Shown here one piece after another: positions 1 through 12,400 of a DNA stretch of 64,000 bases (its first letter is position 1; every line of letters starts with the position of its first letter). The stretch covers positions 751,001-815,000 of the forward strand of contig NC_063272.1 of NCBI RefSeq assembly GCF_910591885.1. The letters run 5' to 3'. Source of the DNA: Bombus terrestris. Taxonomy: Eukaryota; Arthropoda; Insecta; Hymenoptera; Apidae. Below the pieces are notes generated by a model, which was not told the DNA's origin, did no database searches, and was given only the letters and a program-made list of their open reading frames with translations. Made by a program: the position numbers and the translations under genes.

Positions 1-1330
1 AATGGACATAGCAAAAAATACCCTCGCTAATTGTGGGCAAAGTACGAGAAGAACATTGATTCGGTTAATGCAACAAAATGGTTACAGGTAATACTAAATT
101 TTTGGTAACATTCTATATATATAATCTATATATAACTTATATATATAACATAAAAATATTATATATATAATTATTATAATTATATGACTATATAACGTAT
201 ATAACTATTATATATATAATTAATATATTATTTATAAATAATATGTATTATTATTATCATATATATATATATATAAAGAGATTTATAATAAATTATATAC
301 ATCTTGAAAGAGACGAAATTTTAACGGTAACTCGACACCCACCGGAACCACCAAAATTTTTATTGAGAATGGAAGCGCGAGCAAAGGCTAGACGGAAAAG
401 AGTAAAATTGGCTGAAGAGATACGAAGACAAAAACTTGAAGAACAAAAACGAAAAGAAGAAGCCGCTAGAATGGAGGAGGAACAGAAAAAGAGAAGATTA
501 CAACAGGAGGTCAGATTATACAACAGATCAAAGTATATTAATGTCATATTAAGTGTCATAAACACTTATTTCACCTCGTAGTCTTTGTTATCTTTTTAAA
601 AATACAATTCTTTATATCGATATAACCGATATAGGTTTCTTTAAATATAGATAGCATGATGAATTTTTTGCTCATTCATTGATAGGCTTTGGCAGAGGCA
701 AGAAGATTACGAAAAGAGCAAGAACAAAATCGGCAGCGGGAAATAGAAAAATTGCAAAGATTAAACAGTATAGCGGATAAATTCTATCGAAAGTATCTTC
801 TACGACATTACATAATGAAACCATTCGTAATCCTTATCAAAGAATTACGGATTAATACCAAAAAGGCAGAGGATTATTATAGGACAAAATTAACAAAGAA
901 AATTTTCGCGAAATGGAAAAAAGAAGTAGAAATACAATACGAAATAAAAACTGAAATTGTCGAATCATCTTATCGCACAATTTTAATGTCAAGGATATTT
1001 AAAGAATGGAAACAGGAAGCGAGAGAATTAAACTTGAAATATCAAGTTGCAGTAGATTTCTATGATATGAAACTTTTGGATAAATACTTTAACTTGTGGC
1101 GAGTAACAACGCTTGAACTTAAAGCAAAATCTGAAGAAAAAACAAAATTAGTTATCAAAATTTATGAAAATAAGTTAAAAGTCAAGTATTTCGGCATATG
1201 GAAGAGATATCTCGTGATTGCTATAGATATTGAAAAAAGTGAAAAAAGGAAAAATGAATTACGACAGCTGGTGCAAGAAGTAATTCCTGATTTTGATCCT
1301 ATACAGAGAGATGTAGCATTGGAGGATTAA
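1..1330 (+). CDS. CCDC191-like coiled-coil protein with Sfi1-type repeats, 3' part of gene
   Basis: Three exons are visible: 1-87 (open at the window edge), 311-509 and 686-1330, ending in TAA. Phases agree (2 across the first intron, 0 across the second) and donors and acceptors are GT/AG. The middle exon starts with a proline-rich stretch (RHPPEPPKFLLRMEARAKAR) and runs into a highly charged Arg/Lys/Glu coiled coil. The last exon repeats a unit of about 33 residues ending in aromatic-Trp signatures (IFAKWKKE, IFKEWKQE, YFNLWRV, YFGIWKRY). That spacing is typical of Sfi1/CCDC191 repeats, which bind centrin in Sfi1. The order of PP..L..ME.RA, coiled coil and W repeats resembles the C-terminal half of vertebrate CCDC191, a poorly characterised protein. 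A centriole or cilium role is inference. Another Sfi1-repeat protein is the main alternative. The 5' end lies outside the window. Confidence 0.75.
112..300. repeat. AT dinucleotide-rich intronic tract
   Basis: The intron between the first two CCDC191-like exons is almost pure A/T, with many imperfect TATATA runs. This is a diverged AT microsatellite. It ends just before the acceptor at 310, so the usual polypyrimidine tract is replaced by TA repeats. Confidence 0.8.
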
Positions 1331-1554
1331 AGTTCATCTATGACATTAAAATTAGAGTATAAAAATTATATCATAGTCATATGCCCAGGTTTATATAACA
1401 TAAACGGCCGTTATTCATTTTACATTATTTTGTATAGGAAAAATGTAAATATTTATCATAGCTAATTTATGTTTAAACCTTAGATCTACTAAACATAATT
1501 GAGTGATATATTTTATTGTGCTAATTAGTACAATGGCCATTTTATCACAGTTAT

Positions 1555-1560
1555 AATAAA
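1555..1560 (+). terminator. Candidate poly(A) signal, CCDC191-like gene
   Basis: AATAAA lies about 225 bases after the stop codon of the upstream gene. Another AATAAA follows within 35 bases. The choice of cleavage site is not resolved. Confidence 0.4.
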
Positions 1561-1637
1561 TATATAAGTGATGTGCGCAATAATAGAATAAAATTAAAAC
1601 TATAACTGAGATCAACGCTTTTACATCATGATATGTT

Positions 1638-1643
1638 TTTATT
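1638..1643 (-). terminator. Candidate poly(A) signal, ZDHHC23-like gene
   Basis: TTTATT on the + strand reads AATAAA on the - strand, about 250 bases after the stop codon of the palmitoyltransferase. The 3' UTRs of the two convergent genes may overlap here. Confidence 0.35.
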
Positions 1644-1892
1644 AAGTTTAATATTATGAGCAATAGCTTAAGAGTATTAAGTACATACCTTGTTATCATA
1701 AAGAAAGAACAAGGATAAGTATTAAAGTATATTAAAATGCATTGTGAAATAAATATTAAAGTGTGTGTTTTCACATATTGCTATGCCTGCTGTTTGGCCT
1801 CAATTGTTTCAATTTTTCTAATATCTTTTACATAGTACAAAGTATCACCTTCCATACAAAGTAAGTTTAATAGTTTAGTCTACATTTAATAT

Positions 1893-3181
1893 CTAAGTTT
1901 TGCAACAAAATAATCGAGATACATTTTTTAACATTCCATGGTCATATGGACTTCCAGCTTCCAGAAGACGTCGTTCGTTCGATGTTGTACCAAGGTAAAT
2001 TAACCAAAGATGATATATTAAATAACAAACTACCACTAGCCCAACAAGCAAGCTGTAGAGTGCAGAGATGAAGCAAAGGGCAATGCTGGAACAATATGTA
2101 CATTATTATACTTAGATTGGGTACCCAAAGCAAACAGTTGCATGTCACGTTATCTATAACTCTTATATTCTTAGAAAGCAAATAAGAGATATTACAATAT
2201 TTATGACGTTAACACAAGTCTCAACAATTATCAATATCTTATGATTATTAAAGTTTGCATTGTAAATCCTTGGTATCTTTCCAGTTTAGCTTTCAGACTG
2301 AATAATGGAAAGTGTTGTATTTCTGCAGAATATAATTTTATACTCTGGATATCATTAATTTCAAAATTATACATTAATTTAAAAATACATACTCTAATTG
2401 ATGATATACGTCGCTGCAATCATCTGGTAAAAGAACAGTACCAATAAGTTTAAATGGATGACATACACTAGTCATAGTCAAATTAGAACCATAAATAAAA
2501 GCTATAGCTGAGAAGAATAAACATCTCAAGTACCATTTTAAATTACTTGAACCTATACAACAATCCAACCTAAAATATAAAATACTTATCTTAAATACAT
2601 CTGTATTATTACGTAAGATAAAATCTATTTTTATCGTAAAGAGAGTTGTACCATTTACAATGATATTCTCTATTAAGAATACATGTCTGACACATTCGAC
2701 AATGATGCGCTTTAGGAGGTGCTCTTCTTCTACATGTAATACAAAGTTCTCCACTTCCTTCGCCAAGCTCTAAACCCTGAGTTAAACTACCTTCTTGAGT
2801 TGCAGAATCTGCATTTAATCTAGTCATGTAGCCACACCATATACCACCCACAACACACATTATAAATACTAGATTTTCTTCTAGCAAAATTTCTAGTAAT
2901 GGTACAACACTAATTTCAAAGATCAGCATCAACATAACTACACTGGTAATTGTCCACATTAAAAAAAATTTGGTACGTAGAAGAAATCTGAGGAAGTTGT
3001 GATGCAAGTAATACACCAATATTGGTGTTGCAATAAATATAATTATAGTACATAACACTGTTTGCGCGGCTATTATTGCCAATGTTGGGACTGCAAATAT
3101 TGGTATCATTGCATCGACTGAAATTTGCTTAGCACCAGCTCTCCAACCACAGGGATTCCGTAGCCTTTCCCACATAGTCAT
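1893..3181 (-). CDS. ZDHHC23: Palmitoyltransferase, ZDHHC23-type, with EYHC in place of DHHC
   Basis: Three exons read right to left: 3181-2652, 2569-2393 and 2085-1893, total 900 nt, 299 residues. Both introns are phase 2 with GT/AG ends. The N-terminal half carries about four hydrophobic membrane segments (residues about 25-110). The cysteine-rich domain follows (CITC, HHC, CRMC, CILNR) and then the catalytic block EYHCKW joined across intron 1 to LDCCIG. Two more membrane segments follow (SLLVGLVVVCYLIYHLW). The family transfers palmitate to protein cysteines, usually at the Golgi or plasma membrane. Four early membrane spans and the overall order fit ZDHHC23 best, and ZDHHC24 is the alternative. 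The motif departs from DHHC by D to E and first H to Y. The catalytic Cys and the zinc ligands appear intact, so activity is possible but unproven. Confidence 0.87.
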
Positions 3182-6100
3182 TTTTTATCAATAATTATAT
3201 TCCAAAGCAATAAGTTTACACTTGCATGGAGGATTAATGGAAGAATACCAAAATAAAGGTTAGAAATGTTTCACGGAACGTTGTTCCTTCACGAATATAA
3301 AATTTCAAACTGACATTTGTTGAAAATATCGTGCGTAAGCACAAGCGGCAGTACCTTTTAAAATAATAGATATAATTAAATCACTAATTATAAAAATTTT
3401 CAATTCTTCAACTATCTATTCAAATGAAGCTTTTCTTTAGCAAAGAACCATTGTTTCTATACGAATCAATGCCTTTCTTTTGACCAAAATTTTCTTATCA
3501 AATAAACGGTAGATCATTTTACTTAAAAACAAAATCAATTGATACAGTAAAATATTTTCTAAATCTCATATTTTATTTCGCTATTACGTATTGTTATTTT
3601 TCGAAAAATATTGCGAGGAATAACACTTCTAATACTATTTTGAAAATGGCGCAAAAATCACAGGAAGAGTAAGTATAATAGTGTTCATTTCCAGTACCCA
3701 ATGGCATTTGCCGTATGTAATGTGTACTTTATGCAAGAACAATGGTGTCAATATTGTATTCCAATAATTCAAAACTGTGACTAATCGTTCAAAAATTCTT
3801 TCACGGATTCCATTCACTCAACTCAGGTAACAAATACACCGTAGACAATTGAAACAACCGTTGATGCTTTTCTCAAAAGCATTGCAGTATTGCTATTGCC
3901 ACTTCGCCACTTTGTTTTACGCGTTCGTCATTCTCCTACCTGACATTTGCTGTAATTCGTTGCGCATGAAACTGCAAACGTGAAGCGCATAGCGGGAATA
4001 TGACGCAAGTTGAAAATAAAGCCAACTTCAATGGAAAAAATTGTCAGAAAAAATTGGAATATCTTAAATTATCAACATTTTACAAAAACATCGAAGGTCA
4101 ACTCTTATCTCGGTCTAGTACTTGTTATTTGGTATTTAACACTCTCGTAGAGATTATAGAAAAAGTTATACAGTTATAAAAATCGTTAAATGGAAAATAT
4201 ACAAAATTAGCGAAAGTAGGTACGACTTCTTAGTGAAATGAAATTCTTTAATCACGAAGAAATGTAATCATCGTCGAAGAGCATGATTTGAAAAATAGTT
4301 TCTTAATCAAGGGAAATATAAAAGTCAAGGCCAGGATAAAAAGCTTAATCTATGTTGGTAAGGCAAAACGTAACATCAATAAGGTTATTGCCGAAACAGG
4401 CGCTTAAATGAATGCTATCATACATTAACATTAGTGATTATGTTAGTTGATCAATGCTTTACCAAATTTATTTTATCGATTCATGATTGCACAACGATCC
4501 ACCATTGAAAATTTGTAATCACTTTGAAAAAATAACACACCTTATTGTAACCTAATACCACAATCTTATCTGTTATACTAAATATCACATTATAATAAAT
4601 GTATTTCTTTCTTCCATTGACACACGCGGTACAAATATCGATTGGTTTTTCGCGAAGAAGAAGACTCAGACGAACATTATTATCGCACTGTCGAGGCGAA
4701 GCTAATTAAAGAACAGTGGGGTAGAACGCTATTAAGATAATCATACGGCACAATAAAGAATCGTCTATACAAGTCAAAGATTGATCAATTATGGCTGCAC
4801 GGTTGCTGCCTACTGGAACTGTTTTCAATTGATCGCACGTGTTCGAATTGTTTTATCAAGTTATCATTGTTTACCAGACTCTCCTCTTGCGGCTTTTAGC
4901 ACTAGGTGGGAAGGAAACATGGTACAATTCGATAATTCTGATACTGTAAAATCATTCGATGCCGCTTAACGTACATATTTCAATGTATATATTTATGGAT
5001 ATGTAGTACATGTAATTTCAATAAGATAATAGTGTTAATTTCGTAATATGCAATATTACGAAATCCTACGAATTGGAATATTATACAATATCTACAATAG
5101 AATCTAGAGCATTATTTATATTTCTTACGTTTCTTAATTAGAGAGATAACATACATATATGTTAGTCAACAAATTCAAGGTTTACCATTATGTCTTACTT
5201 GTATAGACTTGTACAGAGGTAACTAGTCTCTTAGGATTACGTTTTTTCGTCGAAGAAAGAAACCGATTGTTGGGTCTCTTTAACCTGCGGAAGGCTCGTC
5301 ACTAGCCTGCCCCTTTCTTATATCGCATACTGGACAGTTCGTATGTGGATCTCGATTTGAAGACTTATCAAAATCAGACGACAAAGCAGCCTCGTAGTAG
5401 CTCGTTAATGTGTCGCAAATTTGCCACTTCAGTCAAAATATTTAATTTATATGCGGTTATATAATTTTATATGCGGTTCGATTTTATATATTTCGTTCGA
5501 GTAAGATAATTAGATCCTGGCAACATTGGAGAATACTTGAATATTTTAACAGGAAAAAAAAGAAAGAAGGAAGAAAAAAGAAAAAAGGGAATTCGATATA
5601 AGCGAAAGTCACTGTATAGAATTGTATAGCTGCATCTATCGAATGGAGTACGTGATCTAGTATTGTGCACGATGCGATTTCATTTGGGACATTGTTTACG
5701 TGTTGTTTCGAGTTGTTCTGTGTCTATTTATATTATCGATTCGAAAGTAAAGTTTCGAGGACATAAGATCAATGACCATCACGTTTACTCCTAGTAAAAT
5801 TGTAATAAAAGGAATACGTCATATTTACTTGACCGGAACGAGTGTAGATCAGTTGAAGAGGTCATGATCCTTGGTGGTGGTAATCTCGGTGGTGGTCTAA
5901 CGTACATTTCCGATCATTTGCTTAGGACGAAGAAACATTAAACAGCAATCGGGGGTATTGACAGTCTCGTTTCCGCTGGATCGATCGATTGGTGGGAACT
6001 TGGGGGATTCCACGATGGGAATTGGAGAAACGAGTCGGAGAAAAGATAAGTAGATGCGTTCTCGAACTTCGTTCGGCTACTTTGGTACAGTCGTTTTTCG

Positions 6101-6430
6101 AGGTATAAGAACAAATCGTGTTATGGTCGAGACCAAGCGATAAGGAGGCAACGTCGTGTGACTCCAGAGTAAATCGGTTGATAAGAAGCAGCCGATGCTC
6201 GTAGACCCGGGTTCTTGTACTGTTGTGTTAACAACTGGTGATGAATTGTGTCACCATGTTCCAGTGCTATTGGTAGCGGTGATGTTGGTTGTGGTGTTGG
6301 TGGTAACGGCGACGTGCAGCGATCTATGAATCCGGGGTTACTGCTCTCTCGTAGGCCGTGCTTCGTGGGTTGAGAAGCTTTCAGGCTTCCCGTGGAAGGC
6401 TAGGAACTGGTCTGTCGTGGACTCGTGGGG
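3182..6430. other. Intergenic region between divergent ZDHHC23-like and LYST genes
   Basis: No coding exon is convincing here. The right part (about 5900-6430) is richer in CpG and GT and probably holds the LYST promoter and 5' UTR, ending at the donor at 6438. The left edge should hold the ZDHHC23-like promoter. One perfect inverted repeat is noted separately. Confidence 0.6.
5038..5064. repeat. Perfect 12-bp inverted repeat
   Basis: Left arm ATTTCGTAATAT (5038-5049), spacer GCA, right arm ATATTACGAAAT (5053-5064). The arms match exactly. It could be a hairpin or a palindromic binding site; no function is visible. Confidence 0.8.
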
Positions 6431-9400
6431 ATGTTATGTAAGCTGTACTTGATCGACATAAACGCATACAAAGATCGTATACATAGACGCATGTATGCGA
6501 GGAGCAACCTCAACTCCCAACGCAATACGTGCTATAAGCGCGAGGTGTTCGAAACCGCGGAGATCCAGCGAGAGGATATTTGTTCAGTGACGAGAGTAGC
6601 AACGCGCTAGACGCAGCGAATCGATCAAATGCGTTCAGATTTCAAGCGAACGTTGAAACTTATAAGGCATAAACGTATAGACATCTCGATATTTCAGGTG
6701 ATCGGGTTGCGTGTCTTAGCAGTGATCCTCGAAGATTACCCGAGGACACCTTTTATCCATGGTTCAGCTTCGACGAGTTTTTGAGCTATGAGGAGGATAC
6801 CCGGTTGAGGACAGAAGACAGGGAGGAAGACGACGAAAAGGAGTTCGAAGAACGTCTAGTAATGTCTTCGGCTTCGACTAACAAACTGCAGATTTTGTGG
6901 GATCATTTCATTCACGCAGAACCGCAAAGCTATGAGGTACACGATCCCTAGATCTATGAATTTCTATCCACCACGATTTCTTCCTTATCCCTTTTTGTCA
7001 CTTCGCCAAAATTATTATAAAGACGAGGATTCAAATTTGATAGATCAATTGGCACATCGAAGAGCAGAGGAGACTCTAACTTTTTATCTTCACGTATCTA
7101 TATCCTTTCTCTTTGAAATATTCTATCTAAACGGTAAAAACTTAGTCAATGATCATTTTTATTTAAATGCATTTACCTCGTCTTGTTATTCTTCACCACG
7201 TTTCACTAAGCGACATTTCGTAATCATTGTTAATCATGACTAAACAGTACCTTATGTTCGCCTCAAGATGACTTATAAGTCACGCGTAACTTATATGCTT
7301 GTCGATATTTTTTCGCGTGTATCGAAATAACAAGTGATTCTCTGTCCCATGTAACGTAAACACTATCGATTTCTTCCCATGTACTTGGCAAGTTGAAGCA
7401 ACTACAGAAAATTTGCATCAGACAATTCATATCAGTAAAATTCATGAATTGATAATCGCTTGCCTCTGACAAAAAATACGATGATGAATGTTTGTTTAAA
7501 TACAAACTCGAAATAACATAATATGCATTCTTGCCAATTATGCCACTTGGTAGCAAAGCTATCGAATTGTACAAGATAATTGTAAAATTAAGATATTTGG
7601 GTAATTTCAATCCTTATATTTTTATATTTTGGTCGCTGTTTCCATCGAGCCGATTATTTTATCAGGCGTACTGCGGCACGTGCAATAATCATTTTGCATT
7701 TCGAAAATTAAAGAAAGCAATATCTTTGTATCCTTTTTTATAGAATTTAGTACTTTATATTTATCATTTTTTCGTGATGTTTGTATCTCTGTCGTAATGT
7801 TTTTCTTATTGTTCGATCAAATCTAGAAGGCACAGTGTTGCTAAAAGAGAATTAATTATTTATATTTATTTAGACTATAGTAATTAGCATTTAACATCGG
7901 ACTTTTGATAATCTTTTGTTTTTATTGTGATAATTTTTTTATTGCGATTTAATGACTTATTTTATAGTTAATAAGTTAAATTATGAATTGCACGTTTTTT
8001 CTATTTAGAAATCACAGTGGTTGGATATATTCCTCGCGGAATTTCTTGCCCAAATAAACGAAGGTCGAGATGTGAAAGATGCTCTATCTTTTTGGTAAGA
8101 TTACATGTCACTTAATTAAATTTCTTATAACTGCTTAATTTTATCGTATGGTAATAGTCGAAATAACAAATACCTTTCTCTAAAAATATTCGTGTTGTAG
8201 GAGAATAAATGTAAAATTAATCTATTATTGAATTATTTTAATATTATTTTTCGAGAAACGAAATAAAGAAGTAACGACATAGATTTTTATAACGACACAG
8301 TGGTCGTTGACCACAATCTGAAAATATGATCCCACGTCTGTGGTTTTGATTAACGTAACTTTTTACGTTTGTACGTCTCACCTTTATTCCGTTAGCGCAT
8401 GATCACTTTCTTCGCAAGAATTACCTTCGATCAATATCTTTGCTAGTATTTCATCAAAATAAAAATTACACCTTAGTAGAATTTAGCAAATTTATTAATC
8501 ACAAGTGTCACTTAATGCCCTACACATGATTGTCTGTTGCTTACCGAAATTTTACTTGATTTCACTTTCAAAACTTCCCTCGGAGATATCGCGTCTCTCA
8601 TTGAAAATAAGATTGCATACCTGTATGAACGTTTCCACAATAACTCGTATCGGGATGATAATAAGAAGATATCCAATACGATGGATAAGATAGAAATATA
8701 AAATACCCAATATGAAAATATCCATTCCAGTTTGGTCGGCGGTGGTGGTGTATCTACCCTTATAGCCTGCGAGCTGCTGTCTGATGTTCATGAACTTTGC
8801 GCAAAGAGAATCGACGGGGACGAACTTGTTAGACTGAGGAAGTATTTGGCTCAGGATCGTGGTTGGCGTTGTTTGGCTGTTCTACAATTACTTGGTGTTC
8901 GTGGACTTTCTTGTGGGCGAGAATTGGTTGCTCTACTTATAGCTTTGTATCCAATTGTCCTACAAGAGGAAACGAGTAATAAAGCCAATTCTGTTTCATT
9001 GAACGAATCCACGTATTCTTCGATAGATGGTACCACACGTAATCCTTACGTAAAATTTTACTACAACGACGACACCGTCGACACGATAGATATCGTGTCG
9101 CATGTGAAACGTAAAAAGACGAAATCTAACCGATACGGTGTTTCCTACGAGGGCAATGTATCGTCGAGAAGGAGAGCAGGTCGTAAACATAGTATCGGTA
9201 CCAAGGTGCCGATCTATTGCAAGCAAAAATCATTTGAAACTTCCGAAGCGCGTCGCAACACACCAGAAAGCGCGAGCAGCGAGTCCGAATTGCTGACAGA
9301 TGGTATGGATCAGGCACGATCACTCACGCTAAAGATCCACCTGAACCCTATGGATTTCGAGTATTTCACTTCAGTTATCAGAAGCGACGAGGAACAGAAA

Positions 9401-12400
9401 TGGCAAGCAGTACTTTATAAGCTTCCTATCCGACCGGCAAAGAAAACACCGAGAGATTACATAGATGAGCGGATCAAGGATGTTCTAGATGCTAGGATTA
9501 ATAATTTTGAGACGAGTCTTTTGATTATTCAATTGCTTCAAGGACTACGAGATTACGATACTCCAGCCGAACAAACACCGGCTGTACAAGTTCTAAAATT
9601 TGCCTTGGATACGTTATGGTCCCTACAATTCGGTATAGACAGTGTTAGCTTGACTGGCACTGAATGTGCTACGTTGAAAGCTGCGGCTGCTAGGCTTATG
9701 CTTACAGCATTGGAACGCGTATTACGAGCAAATGAACCAACCACCGCTGTTATTCACAATGGTTTATTGCCTATGACTTTAAGATTACTCGAGGATGCTT
9801 GTAGCAAGCCGGTAAATGTTTTTTCACCGGAGGAAGGTTCCCTTTTGCAAGAGTTCATTTTTGCCACCATTTACGCAATAATAGCATTTCTTTATTGTCT
9901 GCTGCACCAACAAGGTAGCGCAGTAGAAAAATTGTCAGACTTTTTAGAACTATTTCAATTATTTACGGAGAGCCAGGATGGAAAACTGGTGGAGCGAACA
10001 ATTTTTGCGATCGTTGACCTGCCAAGCATTGATCCGGCGAAGTCAGTAATCCGTGCCAAAAAGATCATTGATATGATAGGTGCGCTAACCAGCGGCTTGA
10101 AGTCCGTTCGACGTGATATTTCGCACGTAGCTCATTGCAACAGAACAAAACACAAATCCTGTATCAATGACGTTCAAATCCACCACCATTCGGATATATT
10201 TGGGGCGCCTTATGCTCAGCCGATCGTTGGCGCCGTTATGAAAGAAGCATGTTGCATTTCGTCTCTTTTTATGATACTCACTAATCTTCTCAAGCATTCT
10301 CATCCCTTCGTCAGCGAGTTGCAAGTCAGATTAATCAAAGTTTTCACAACGGCAGGAACGTGTTGTTGTTTTCCACCCAGAATACTCATGACTAGTATCA
10401 TCACTCTTTTAAAGAAACGAGAACCGACAATTTATATCCCAGCCGTGACATTCCTAGAGCGTATCTTTTTTAAAGAACTCGGTGCTTATTCGGAATCAGA
10501 AGTATGTACCACCTGTGACAGATCTACAACATATTCTTGGGATTTTCTGGAAATGTATGCAGATTTATTGACGCCAGATGATTCAAAATTATGCTATATT
10601 ATAATGGCTCATCTTCTAAAAATTGGGCCTTCTTCTAAATTCCAGATTAGACGGGAATTGCTTCTAAACATTTTTTATCCAACCTTTTTGAAAGCCAAAA
10701 TCTATTATACAGCTAATAAAGAAAATATTATCGCAAAATTTCTAATTCAATCTTGCCTCTATGCAATATCTTATTTGATAGTAAACATGCAAATATATGA
10801 AGGATTCACTGAGATTAATGGGTTGGAAAAAGTATTGACTTTGTTATCAGACACAACTTTCACGAGAAATGTCTACGCTCTCCTAGAAGTCGCCGTCATT
10901 GTCGAGATCTGGAAGACGACTCACGTGGAATCCGATCTCTTAGATACGGAGAAATCTGCCCTTAAATTTTTGTTCGATTCCCTTGAAAAGGAAACGAGTG
11001 AATTATTGGATATTTTGGACAATTCGGCGAATACTTTTGTCGATGAGAAATACGTAGAACAAGTAGCAAACCAAATTCCTCGCGTGGAATTAGACGATCA
11101 GAATGTTGAAGAAACAAGTACTATCATAGAAAGCGATACCTTGCAGCAACAAAGTGACGTGAAGGAATCGATCAATACAACTTCATGCCTTTTAAAAATA
11201 TGGGATAATTCTGAGATTAATAATGCATCATGCTCGGAAATTGACAACGAAACAGATACAAGTAAGAAAATAAATCTGTATCAGGCTAGTGTCGCGTGGA
11301 GGACCGCAGCTGGAATAACGCTTTACAGTCCAAAATTTCGAACTCAACTGTCGCTACATCCCGTGTCGCAAAAATCTTGGCAGCTTTTTATAACGTTGGC
11401 TACACATATCTCTACAGATATCATCACAGGTATATTCTAAAAAACAAAGAACGGTTTGTACCACATATAAAAATATCTGGATTTACATTTACATACTTGT
11501 TTCCTTTTAGACACCAATAAATCAGCGCACAGACTCTTTGAGACTTTGTTAACGTGCTGTCTAATATCCCCGTTGTGTAAGTATACTTTTATATGATGAA
11601 TGTGAATCATAGGTATTCCAAGTATGCTTCCGTTCCACATGCTCTTTCGCCGCGTACAGCTGCAGATTAAAATCCCAATAAGCTATGTGAATTTATTAGC
11701 CGTAAAAGCAGTTCACATAATACTTGACACCAGTAAACATCTCGACCTATCTACTGTTCGTTAAATCTCTCTTTCATCGCATAGTATTTTATCGTATATG
11801 GATGTTTTATATTGTGCATAAAGTAATATATGAAACAACGTATGATACAGGTGATCGTGACATAATTATGGAATTAGGAAGAGCGCTGATGGACGCAGGA
11901 ATTAAATTGGGTCGTGGATTAGCTGTCATCGTGGAAGTTCTATTAAAAGTCTCTATGTTAAAACCAGCTCATGAAGAAACTATACCGCAGTGTACTCGTC
12001 CTAGGGTAACTTTCATTCTATTTCATTTATTCTAAATTGGAATGATTCATTTAGTTATCTGGATACCATTTTTCGTTGCAGTTACCGATTATGACACTGG
12101 ACACGATACCAGATTGTGCCGCCGATGACAGTAGTACGGGTGAATATGTTACAGCTGATGATGGTTACGAAGCAGACGTAGAAGTACCAGCACAAAGCTT
12201 ACATAGTAATTCCGTAAAAAGAAGTAATTCTTTAGGACCGATAGTTGAGCCCAGAGGTCATGCAAATGCACATCCGGCATTATGCCTATTGGCAGTGGAT
12301 TTATTAATTCATTTCAGTAAACAGTAAGTATTTGATTGTACGAAATATAGAAATTATACATGTGATAATAATATTATAAATGATATTTCTTTTGCAGAGG

